In this document: positions 25,709 to 33,009 of the stretch, in pieces
How the letters are laid out: each line of letters starts with the position of its first letter
Position numbering within the stretch: the first letter of the stretch is position 1
DNA from: Nonomuraea jiangxiensis
Lineage (GTDB): Bacteria; Actinomycetota; Actinomycetes; Streptosporangiales; Streptosporangiaceae
Assembly (NCBI RefSeq): GCF_900099965.1
Contig: NZ_FNDJ01000008.1
Span: 248,001-312,000, forward strand
Direction: 5' to 3'
Length of the DNA stretch: 64,000 nucleotides
Program-made: the position numbers and the translations under genes
Notes under the pieces: generated by a model
Databases searched by the model: none
What the model saw: only the letters and a program-made list of their open reading frames with translations
What the model was told of the DNA's origin: nothing

Positions 25709-26692
25709 TCAGAAGGGAAGGCCCAGGCTGCGGGTCAGCGCCTGGAGTTCGCGCGTCACCTTGGTCACGTCCTGAAGGCCGGGAACGGTCTCCGCCGCGG
25801 GCCGGGCCGGAGTGTCGCGGATGACCTGGTTGGCCTTCTCGAAGGCGGTCCCGAACTCCTCGGCGAGGCGAGTGTCTACGGCCTTACGCAGCCAGGCGGG
25901 ATGAGTGGCCACCTTGGTGACGGAGCCGCCGGTCAAGGTCAACGTGACCCTGCTGGTGTCGCTCTTGATCTCCACGGCGGTCGGCGTGGCCTGCGCGGCG
26001 TTCCGCCGGGCGGTGGTCAGCGCGGTCGCGAACTGCGCGAACAGCAGGTTGGCCTGACGTAGTACGGCTTCCGCGTCGAAGTCGGGCGGGGCCGCGGTGC
26101 GGAACTGCGGGACCGGCGGGAGGTCGGTGGCGGGCCGGATGGTCCCTTCCGCGGGGAGCATGGCGGTGAACCGTGCCAACGCCGCGTTGGAGATCGCCTC
26201 CAGGACTGCCTGGTCGAACGCCTCCAGCAGGAGCGCCTTCCGCCATGACCCCCGGAAGGAGAGGCGGTCGAACATCCCGTCCGGGGCGAGGGTGACCGCG
26301 ATCGTGCCGGACCCGTCCTCACCGGTCGCCGGTTCGGCCTCCCGCTGAGCCGCCCGCAGAGCCTCTGTCAGTCCACCTATCTCGGCGAGAAGCTCCCGTG
26401 TGCCGCCGAGCAGGTCGAGGGGATCGATGGGCGGTGGTGGCGGCGTTGGCGATGTGACCGACCCGCCGAACAGCGGACGTCGCCCGCCTTCGGCCTCCGC
26501 GGAGGAAGTCGGGGCCGGCTTCGGCTCGGCGGCGGGCCGTTCCGCCGATTGAGCCACCCCAGGGAATTCTTCGGTGCGTGACTTTTTCGCTGTCAGCCGT
26601 TCGCGGGCCTCCTCCGCGCTGTCGGGGGCGAAAGGGGTGCTCGTGTTGAGCATTCTGTGCAACCTGTTGATACGACCAATTCCAGACTCCAT
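25709..26692 (-). CDS. YbaB/EbfC-like protein heading the ESX-like cassette
   Basis: The 327-residue product has a Pro/Ala-rich N-terminal region, then two copies of a YbaB/EbfC-like beta-helix module: IAVTLAPDGMFDRLSFRGSWRK and SRVTLTLTGGSVTKVATHPAWLR, each followed by a helix. YbaB proteins bind DNA as nucleoid-associated factors, but in actinobacteria duplicated versions commonly sit beside WXG100 genes, where the role is unknown. It starts the four-gene cassette; the ATG has only a weak site (AAGGG). Confidence 0.7.
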   Translation of the reverse strand: MESGIGRINRLHRMLNTSTPFAPDSAEEARERLTAKKSRTEEFPGVAQSAERPAAEPKPAPTSSAEAEGGRRPLFGGSVTSPTPPPPPIDPLDLLGGTRELLAEIGGLTEALRAAQREAEPATGEDGSGTIAVTLAPDGMFDRLSFRGSWRKALLLEAFDQAVLEAISNAALARFTAMLPAEGTIRPATDLPPVPQFRTAAPPDFDAEAVLRQANLLFAQFATALTTARRNAAQATPTAVEIKSDTSRVTLTLTGGSVTKVATHPAWLRKAVDTRLAEEFGTAFEKANQVIRDTPARPAAETVPGLQDVTKVTRELQALTRSLGLPF

Positions 26693-27531
26693 ACAGACCC
26701 TTCGTGTGCGGTAAGCCGGTGGGGACGATCACGTAACTTACCCGGCTGGGATGGGGAATCGCGCCATTGATGCTGTATCGGCGGCTATGAGCGTCGGCGC
26801 GTTCGCCCGAGACGATTTTCGGGCGAAAGAAGTTCCCGGGTTGGCCGTATGTCTTGGGTCGGTCGCCGTACATATCCGTATTCGCTGGTCAGAAGGACTC
26901 CTGGCTTTCGTGGGAGCGTGTACACATAGATACCTTTTCGGACGCTTATGTAACGCAGTTTCCCGCTTTGGGGGGTTCTGGATGCCCGGCGTCATCGCTC
27001 GTTGGGGGTAAGCAGCAGGCGGAGCGATCGGGGAGCACCGAGGGCATCCGACCGCAGCCCGTCGATCGACGGTCGAGCATCATTCCCGCAGGTAGTCGCG
27101 CTGTCGGCAACTTGCGTCCGACGCATTTCCAGCAGTCGCCGGACGATCCTGACGCGTCAGCAACTGTCGTGCCAAAAAAGTTACATAATCGCTTCCACTA
27201 TCTCCAGGCGGGCACGTGTCCGCGGGCTCTACTTCCGGGCCCACATCGCGGTCCTCGGCGTCCCTGTTCGGCGTCGTACGCGGGAAGGCTGTTGCGCCTA
27301 CTCCCACGAACTACGGCCTCGCGTCAGAAGCAGAGAACCCACCGGTCAGCGGCTGCGACAACCGCGGCAACTCCAAGGGCGCGGGGGTTCTGGGTCCGCC
27401 GAGCGCCCGCCATTCGCATACTTTCGGTACGGGCAGCGCGTCGTATATGACGGCTTGTCGATCATGTCCATGAAATGGAGAATTATGTCTGATTATAAAT
27501 GGATATCCAGTATGTTCGGTGACATTTACCG
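26693..27531. other. 839-base AT-richer gap without supported gene
   Basis: The first part must hold the promoter of the minus-strand ESX-like cassette. The rest shows no frame with family resemblance and no ribosome-site-backed start. Base composition is visibly lower in GC than in neighbouring genes and homopolymer runs occur. With the recombinase remnant just to the right, decayed foreign DNA is the best reading. Confidence 0.5.
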
Positions 27532-27734
27532 GTGGCCATCACGTTGACGGCGGCGGCGCCGGTCACGGCGGGATGCGGGTTCGGCGGCGAGGAGGCTCCG
27601 GCCACGGGGGTTCGGCAGAGGCCGGACACGACCACCGTCGCCTCGTCCCCGGAACCCGTGCCGGTCACCCTGCTCTGCCCGACCGCGTCTTCGCCGAGGG
27701 AGGCCGCCGTTCCCGCGACAGGCGCAAGGGTGGC

Positions 27735-28023
27735 GTGGTCGACGTCATCGTCCGGCGCACCCTCACCGCGCGACTGCTGCCGCGTCTGCTGGAGGGCCGC
27801 CATCACCGACCTACCAGGCGGACCGTGGGCCCTGCACCGACTCCGCCGCTCCGCCCTGACCCACGCCGCCGAACACGGCACCCTGGTGGCCTACTCCGGA
27901 CACACCTCGCTGGCCCGCTACGCCCGCGTCTTCCCCGAAGGGTTGGTCCGCCGGCACCCCATCCTGGCGCTCTGCGGTGGGCGGATCCTCGCGCCGGGCG
28001 GGCTCCGCGGTGTGCTGCAATAG
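27735..28023 (+). pseudogene. Tyrosine recombinase (phage-type integrase) remnant
   Basis: Two pieces in different frames are recognisable. The first (from 27735) reads VVDVIVRRTLTARLLPRLLEG, as in the catalytic domain of actinobacterial integrases. The second (from about 27823) reads LHRLRRSALTHAAEHG, the conserved H-x-x-R box, then SGHTSLARYARV with the catalytic-tyrosine region. The stretch between the boxes is deleted and the frames do not connect. The start of the gene is missing; what precedes it is a short lipobox-like reading (TAGC near 27577) in another frame. Dead remnant. Confidence 0.65.
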
Positions 28024-28027
28024 CGAC

Positions 28028-28932
28028 ATGTCTTTGGACGAGCTTCGTGACCTGCTGGAACGGCATGTGCGTCCCGATTTGGCGACTGCGATCGATGGCG
28101 TCCGGGTGTGCAAAGTCGACCATGCCGCTTCGCCGGTTTCCTCGATGTCCGGCACGGTGCTGGCGGTCGTCGCCAGGGGCGGCAAGCGTCTCGCGCTGGG
28201 AGACCATGTCTACGACTACGGGCCCGGCCAGTATCTCGTCGCTTCGGTCGACCTCCCGGTCACAGGCCACGCCATCAACGTCTCCCCCGGCCGTCCCGCG
28301 CTCGGTTTCGGTATGACGCTGGAACCTGCAGCCATCGCGGAGTTGCTGCTGCAGGTCGGGCCAGAGACTCTGCCGCAGGCCCGCGGCACCGTACGGCCGG
28401 GAATCGCGGTCAGTGACGCTCCGGACGACCTGCTCGACGCCATCGTGCGACTGCTGCGCCTGCTCGACCGGCCCCAGGACCGGAAGGCACTGACCCCGCT
28501 GTTCAAGCGCGAGATCCTCTGGCGGTTGATGACCGGGGAACAGGGTGACACCGTACGTCAGCTCGGCTTCGCCGACAGCAACCTGAGCCACATCACGCGG
28601 GCCGTGCGGTGGATCCGGGAAAACTACGAGCGGCCGTTCCGCGTCGAGGAAGTGGCCCAGCTCTCGGGGATGAGCGTTTCCGCGTTTACCGGAACTTCCA
28701 GGCGGTGACGGCGATGAGCCCGATCCAGTTCCAGAAGCACATCCGGCTGCAGGCCGCGCGATTGCTACTGGCGAACAACCCCAACGACATCACCGCCGTC
28801 GGCCATCGCGTGGGGTACGACAATCCGTCCCAGTTCAGCCGGGAGTATCGACGCATGTTCGGTGCTCCGCCGAGCCATGATGCCGTACGCATGCGTGGTG
28901 AAGCCGGTCCCGCCACCGCCGCGCTGCCCTGA
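28028..28932 (+). pseudogene. AraC-family regulator, frameshifted
   Basis: The ATG at 28028 opens an N-terminal AraC-type cupin domain (AASPVSSMSGTVLAVV, GDHVYDYGPGQYLVASVDLPV) and continues into the first HTH (FRVEEVAQLSGMSVSAF). At about 28687 one base is missing: inserting a C gives AFHRNFQAV, and the rest of the second HTH (DITAVGHRVGYDNPSQFSREYRRMFG) follows in the shifted frame to 28932. As read, the first frame ends at 28708 without the second HTH. It may be a sequencing error or a true mutation. AraC regulators of this type often control an adjacent oxidoreductase; here the intact aldo/keto reductase is 2.9 kb away. Confidence 0.8.
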
Positions 28933-28945
28933 CAGACGCCCGAGT

Positions 28946-29113
28946 GAAGAGGATTGTGCATCCACACGCGACGATCCTGCTACCCCTGCGTTCACGGCGC
29001 TGATTCCCTGGAGATACCGGAACGTGCCATGGATCCCGGGACAGACACCACAAATCAGGAGGCGGGCGATGAGAGTGCCGACGAAGGACCGCACGCTGGG
29101 CCGGACCGGTATC
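28946..29113 (+). repeat. Left copy of a diverged direct repeat (aldo/keto reductase leader)
   Basis: About 100 bases here (28946-29049) match 31697-31801 at roughly four bases in five, and a second block (29086-29113) matches the first codons of the aldo/keto reductase gene (ACCGCACGCTGGGCCGGACC). The copy then stops abruptly and runs into a different gene at about 29115. A GTG mini-frame (28955-29002) with GAAGAGG before it is shared in position with the right copy. Confidence 0.65.
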
Positions 29114-29580
29114 GAAGGCGGTTGCGTTCCGCTCTGCTCCGAATCGACATCACAACAGTGGGCAGGCGCACTGGCGTTCCTCGCCGCATAGAGATCTGGT
29201 TCCACCGCGTCGACGGCCGCTGGTACCTGACCGGCATGCCCGTTCCTCGCAGCTGGTACGCGAACTTGCGCGCCGATCCGCGGCTCATCGTGCATCTCAA
29301 GCACGGGGTCACGGCCGACCTGCCGGCGACCGCGAGGCCGGTCGACGAACCGACACGCCGGCGGGTGATCACCGCTGTGCTCGACCTGCAGAACCGGCCT
29401 GAGATCGCGGCGCGGGTCAGCCGACGCCAGAACCTCGATGACTGGCTCGCGCGAAGCCCGCTGGTCGAGATCGTGTTCGAGGACGAGCAGTTCGCGGGCG
29501 GCACGATCCGCACGCCGTTCAAGCGGCATGGGAGTGATCGAGGTCAGGGCCCCGCGAGTGAACGACAAGCGGGTCGATGA
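29029..29580 (+). CDS. Deazaflavin-type nitroreductase-family protein with chimeric N-terminus
   Basis: From about residue 35 the 183-residue product shows the DUF385/F420-dependent nitroreductase-family pattern: TVGRRTGVPRRIEIWFHRVD, RWYLTGMPVPRSWYANLRADP, RLIVHLKHG. The enzyme fold binds flavin or F420. The first 30 residues are encoded by the old aldo/keto reductase leader in another frame, so the native start has been lost and replaced. The ATG at 29029 is the best available; its GGAG is about 17 bases away. The C-terminus ends in an unusual Gly/Arg-rich tail next to transposase sequence. Whether it still works is doubtful. Confidence 0.6.
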   Translation: MDPGTDTTNQEAGDESADEGPHAGPDRYRRRLRSALLRIDITTVGRRTGVPRRIEIWFHRVDGRWYLTGMPVPRSWYANLRADPRLIVHLKHGVTADLPATARPVDEPTRRRVITAVLDLQNRPEIAARVSRRQNLDDWLARSPLVEIVFEDEQFAGGTIRTPFKRHGSDRGQGPASERQAGR

Positions 29581-30155
29581 TCGGGGTCCGCGCGGACGGC
29601 ACCAAGGAGCTCGTCGCGATGGCCGACGGTTACCGGGAGTCGTCCGAGTCGTGGGCCTCTCTGCTGCGGGACTGCGCGCGCCGGGGCATGCGCGCGGTCG
29701 GCGCGCTCGGGTTCTGGAAGGCCCTGCGCGAGGTCTTCCCCGATACCCGCGAGCAGAGGTGCTAAGTTAACAAAACCGCCTATGTCCTGGACGCCCGCCA
29801 GCCGGCGGCGAAGAAGGCTCTGCAGGACATCTACAACGCCGAGGGCCGCGACCACGCCGAGCAGGCCATCACAACCTTCGCCAAGATCTACGGTGCCAAG
29901 TTTCCCAAGGCCGTCACGAAGATCACCGACGACCAAGACGTGCTACCGGAGTTCTACGACCACCCGGCCGAGCACCGGATCCACCTGCGGACCACCCACC
30001 CCATCGAGTCGGCCTTCGCCACCGTTCGCCTCCGCGCCAAGGTCACCCGGGGCGCGGGCTCCCGCGCCGCGGCCCTCGCCATGGTTCAAGCTCGTCGAGG
30101 CGACCAAGCACGGCTGGAGCCCGATGTTGCGAGACCTGCGCCCGTATGTCGGCGG
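29577..30155 (+). pseudogene. IS256-family transposase remnant
   Basis: The first piece (29577-29765) reads IGVRADGTKELVAMADGYRES and SWASLLRDCARRGMRA, then jumps to GALGFWKALREVFPDTREQRC with an internal deletion. After a frame break the second piece (about 29812-30085) reads YNAEGRDHAEQA, YGAKFPKAVTKITDD, EHRIHLRTTHPIESAFATVR with the late catalytic region, followed by another frame break. The start and end are missing and no terminal inverted repeats are visible. The catalytic core is incomplete, so the element is dead. Confidence 0.8.
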
Positions 30156-30158
30156 CTG

Positions 30159-30533
30159 TCACGTCTCGGTGATGGAGAAGGCGTTGCCGTCGGGGTCGCG
30201 GAAGGCGAACATCGGTGGTACGCCGGGCCATTGAAGGATCTCATCGGTATCAACGCCGGCGGCGTTGAGGGCCGCGTGCGCGGCCGCTGCGTCGTCGGTG
30301 GTGAACCGGATGGTGATGGGGCCGCGGGTGACGACTTCGGTGGCCTGCTCCAGCGTGACGACGACGTTGTCGCCGCCGGGTGCGAGCTCGATCCACCGTC
30401 CGGTCGGGATCGACTCGTCGCGCAGTACGGTGAAGCCGAGCGTGTCGACGTAGAACCGCAGCGCTTGTTCCTGGTCGTCGACCGGCACGCTGACGGTTCG
30501 GACACCCGTGACGACCGGCTTCGGCGCGGTCAT
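30159..30533 (-). CDS. VOC-family (glyoxalase-like) protein
   Basis: The 124-residue product is one vicinal-oxygen-chelate module pair: VRTVSVPVDDQEQALRFYVDTLGF at the start, WIELAPGGDNVVV in the middle, and PPMFAFRDPDGNAFSI at the end. Members bind a metal and act on small molecules or bind drugs. Its ATG overlaps the stop of the DUF1905 gene, so it is the third gene of a coupled operon headed by an ArsR-SRPBCC fusion. The end of the gene abuts the IS256 remnant. Confidence 0.88.
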   Translation of the reverse strand: MTAPKPVVTGVRTVSVPVDDQEQALRFYVDTLGFTVLRDESIPTGRWIELAPGGDNVVVTLEQATEVVTRGPITIRFTTDDAAAAHAALNAAGVDTDEILQWPGVPPMFAFRDPDGNAFSITET

Positions 30534-30832
30534 CGTGCGATCCGCTCGTCGAGGGTGACGGTGACGGTGTCGCCGGCCTGCTTGCCGATGCGGGCGCGGA
30601 TGTCGGCGGTGAACGCGAGCTTGTGCGTGCCGTCGCCGAGCGCCATGAACGAGCCCTGGAACGGCTCGCCGTCGACGTGGCCGCGCACCTTCACCAGGCC
30701 ACGGGTGCCGAAGAACTCGGCCGAGCCCGGCATCACGACGTAGGTCCAGCCGCCCTTGCTGGGGCTCTTGCGCAGCTCCGCGGTGAACGTCTTGTCAAGC
30801 TTCGTATCGGACTTGGCTTGGTGTGCGGTCAT
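30530..30832 (-). CDS. DUF1905 domain-containing protein
   Basis: The 100-residue product is a compact beta-barrel DUF1905 protein: FTAELRKSPSKGGWTYVVMPGSAEFFGTRGLVKVRG split over its typical strands, then GDGTHKLAFTADIR and the terminal GDTVTVTLDERIA. It starts at an ATG with GGAGG ten bases upstream. Its ATG overlaps the stop of the ArsR-SRPBCC gene and its stop overlaps the next start. Function unknown. Confidence 0.82.
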   Translation of the reverse strand: MTAHQAKSDTKLDKTFTAELRKSPSKGGWTYVVMPGSAEFFGTRGLVKVRGHVDGEPFQGSFMALGDGTHKLAFTADIRARIGKQAGDTVTVTLDERIAR

Positions 30833-31605
30833 GATGTTTGGCCTCCGTACATGAGCGAGCCTGGCGTGGTGAGTTCCTGACCCGTTTCGAGCCAGGTCTT
30901 GAGCCCGGAGAGGATCATCGGCCAGCCGCCGTAGAGATGCGCGTCGGCGTCGGCGGCGAGTTGGTCGTGTCGGACCACGAGCCTGCAGCTGTCGCCGACC
31001 TGCTCGATCTCCCAGGTCACCCGGCTGGTGCCCTGGCGGGCTATGTCGTCGTCCCAGACAGCGTGGTATGTCTGCACGAGCCGCCGGGGCGGGTCGACCT
31101 CGAGATTCTCCCCTTCGATCAATCCGCTGGGCACGCCGTCGTGCGTGACCCTGTAGGCGGATCCCGTGGCCCAGTCGGATTCCACACGGGCACCGAACTG
31201 GAACCGCGCCCGGGTCTCGGGATCGGTGATCGCCTGCCACAGCCGCTGCGGTGTGGTGCGGATGTAGATCTCGAACACCTTCTCCACGCTTGTCTCCAGA
31301 TCTCGTTTCAGATCGACGAGGCCGGCGGCCCACGTCTCGGTGTATTTGCTGACCCACCGATCGTGGATGAGACGGATCGGCACGGGGTTCAGGAAGTGCA
31401 GCTTCTCCCTGCCCCGCCGGTCCGAGACGACCACACCGGCCTGCTCGAGCAGACGAAGGTGCTTCGCCACGGCGACCCTTGTCATCGCGAACCTGCTCGC
31501 CAGCGCGTTCAGCGACTGCCCGTCCTGCCGGAACAGCTCGTCGAGCAGCTGCCGGCGCGTCGGATCCGCCAGCGCCCTGAACACCTCTTCCACGCCCTCG
31601 ACCAT
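30829..31605 (-). CDS. ArsR-type HTH fused to SRPBCC (AHSA1-like) domain
   Basis: The 258-residue product joins two modules often found as separate neighbours. Residues 1-105 are an ArsR winged helix (VFRALADPTRRQLLDEL, LNALASRFAMTRVAVAKHLRLLEQAG). Residues 110-250 are an SRPBCC/AHSA1-like ligand-binding domain (IYIRTTPQRLWQAITDPE). No cysteine metal site is evident, so the SRPBCC part may sense a ligand (inference). It is the first gene of the ArsR-SRPBCC/DUF1905/VOC operon. No ribosome site lies before the ATG; a palindrome ends two bases upstream, so the mRNA is probably leaderless, or an inner GTG is used. Confidence 0.88.
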   Translation of the reverse strand: MVEGVEEVFRALADPTRRQLLDELFRQDGQSLNALASRFAMTRVAVAKHLRLLEQAGVVVSDRRGREKLHFLNPVPIRLIHDRWVSKYTETWAAGLVDLKRDLETSVEKVFEIYIRTTPQRLWQAITDPETRARFQFGARVESDWATGSAYRVTHDGVPSGLIEGENLEVDPPRRLVQTYHAVWDDDIARQGTSRVTWEIEQVGDSCRLVVRHDQLAADADAHLYGGWPMILSGLKTWLETGQELTTPGSLMYGGQTS

Positions 31606-31607
31606 AG

Positions 31608-31623
31608 GAAACCAAATGGTTTC
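31608..31623. promoter_or_regulatory. Palindromic operator at the start of the ArsR-SRPBCC gene
   Basis: GAAACCA and TGGTTTC arms with a two-base AA centre form an imperfect 16-base palindrome that ends two bases before the ATG. Its position over the probable transcription start fits autorepression by the ArsR-type protein. Confidence 0.55.
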
Positions 31624-31696
31624 ATGTCAAGCCTGGCGAGGCGCGCCGACGGGTTGCGAAGGCCGAGTTCGTCGCGATCAACTCATTTCAGATAAG

Positions 31697-31892
31697 GAAG
31701 AGAATTGTGCAAGCACACGAGACGATCCTGCTACTCGAGCGTATGCGGCGCTGCTTTCCTGGGGTTACCGGAATATGCCGTGAATTCCGGGACAGTCACC
31801 ACGAAGCATGAGGCGGCGATGAGAACCTCTCATCGGAAACCGCCAAGGAGAGAACTATGAAGTACCGCACGCTGGGCCGGACCGGGATCGAG
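31697..31892 (+). repeat. Right copy of the diverged direct repeat (leader of the aldo/keto reductase)
   Basis: This stretch contains the intact leader and first codons of the aldo/keto reductase. It matches 28946-29113 in two blocks. A GTG mini-frame of 34 residues (31707-31811, starting MQAHETILLLERM) with GGAAGAG in front ends 45 bases before the reductase ATG. The left copy keeps the GTG and site but stops after 15 residues. The mini-frame might be a leader peptide. Confidence 0.55.
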
Positions 31893-32885
31893 GTCAGCCC
31901 CTATTGCCTGGGCGCCATGATGTTCGGGGCCATGGGAAACCCCGACCACGACGACTCGATCCGGATCATCCACAGAGCCCTGGACGCGGGGATCAACTTC
32001 ATCGACACCGCCGACGTATATTCCCAAGGTGAATCCGAAGTGATTGTCGGCAAGGCACTCAAGGGCCGCCGCGACGACGTCGTGCTCGCCAGCAAGGTGC
32101 ATTATCCGATGGGCGACGACCCGAACCAGCGGGGAAATTCCCGGCGCTGGATCATCACCGCGGTCGAGAACTCCCTGCGCCGCCTGCAGACAGATCACCT
32201 CGACCTCTACCAGGTCCACCGCCCCGACCCGACGGTGGACGTGGAAGAGACCCTGTCGGCCCTGTCCGAACTGATCCACAGCGGCAAGGTGCGCGCGATC
32301 GGGGCATCGTGCTTTCCGGCTTCGGAGATCGTCGAGGCCCAGTGGGTCGCCGAGCAGCGCGGCCTCGAGCGCTTCCGGACCGAGCAGCCCCCGTATTCGA
32401 TCCTCAATCGGGGTATCGAACGCGAAGTGCTGCCGGTCTGCCAGCGCTACGGGATGGGCACGCTGGTCTGGAGCCCGCTCGGCCAAGGCCTGCTCACCGG
32501 CCGCTACCGCAAGGGACAACCGACCGACACCCACCGGTCCAGCGGCATGCCCCAGCACTTCAGCGACGAGCGCAAACTCGACGTGGTGGAACGCCTTATC
32601 CCGCTCGCGGACAAGGCCGGCCTGCCGCTGGCCCACCTCGCGATGGCGTTCGCGATCGCCCACCCGGGAGTCACCTCGGCGATCATCGGGCCACGCACCA
32701 TGGAACAGCTCGACGACCTGCTGGCGGGCGCCCACGTCACCCTGGACGACGACATCCTCGACCGGATCGACGAGATCGCTCCACCGGGTACCGACGCGGG
32801 CCCCAACGACGTGGCCTACACGCCCCCGGCCATCACGAGCGTGGGCCTGCGCCGCCGACCCATCACCGAGCGTTCCACCGCCTGA
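31857..32885 (+). CDS. Aldo/keto reductase
   Basis: The 342-residue product is a TIM-barrel NADPH-dependent aldo/keto reductase: KYRTLGRTGIEVSPYCLG start, catalytic Asp and Tyr in FIDTADVYSQGESE, catalytic Lys in VLASKVHYP, His in YQVHRPDP, and the coenzyme loop SAIIGPRTMEQLDD. AGGAGAG precedes the ATG. A frameshifted AraC regulator 2.9 kb upstream was probably its neighbour before the region rearranged. The C-terminus has an Arg-rich tail. Substrate unknown. Confidence 0.92.
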   Translation: MKYRTLGRTGIEVSPYCLGAMMFGAMGNPDHDDSIRIIHRALDAGINFIDTADVYSQGESEVIVGKALKGRRDDVVLASKVHYPMGDDPNQRGNSRRWIITAVENSLRRLQTDHLDLYQVHRPDPTVDVEETLSALSELIHSGKVRAIGASCFPASEIVEAQWVAEQRGLERFRTEQPPYSILNRGIEREVLPVCQRYGMGTLVWSPLGQGLLTGRYRKGQPTDTHRSSGMPQHFSDERKLDVVERLIPLADKAGLPLAHLAMAFAIAHPGVTSAIIGPRTMEQLDDLLAGAHVTLDDDILDRIDEIAPPGTDAGPNDVAYTPPAITSVGLRRRPITERSTA

Positions 32886-32971
32886 CCTCCGATCCAACGA
32901 CGGTCGACTTCGGTCGCAGGGCTCCAGCGGTCCAGTGGACGTGAGTGCTCACCCACCGGCGGCTACCAGGA

Positions 32972-33002
32972 CACCGGGTCTGTCCGGTCAACCGACCCGG
33001 TG
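32972..33002. terminator. Bidirectional hairpin terminator
   Basis: A perfect 9-base stem (32972-32980 with 32994-33002) with a 13-base loop lies between the convergent aldo/keto reductase and PHP hydrolase genes. Confidence 0.55.
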
Positions 33003-33009
33003 ACTCCCG

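Noticed and set aside
26751..27011. 86-residue ATG frame in the gap left of the integrase remnant
   Set aside because: No ribosome site and no family; sequence composition is that of noncoding or decayed DNA.
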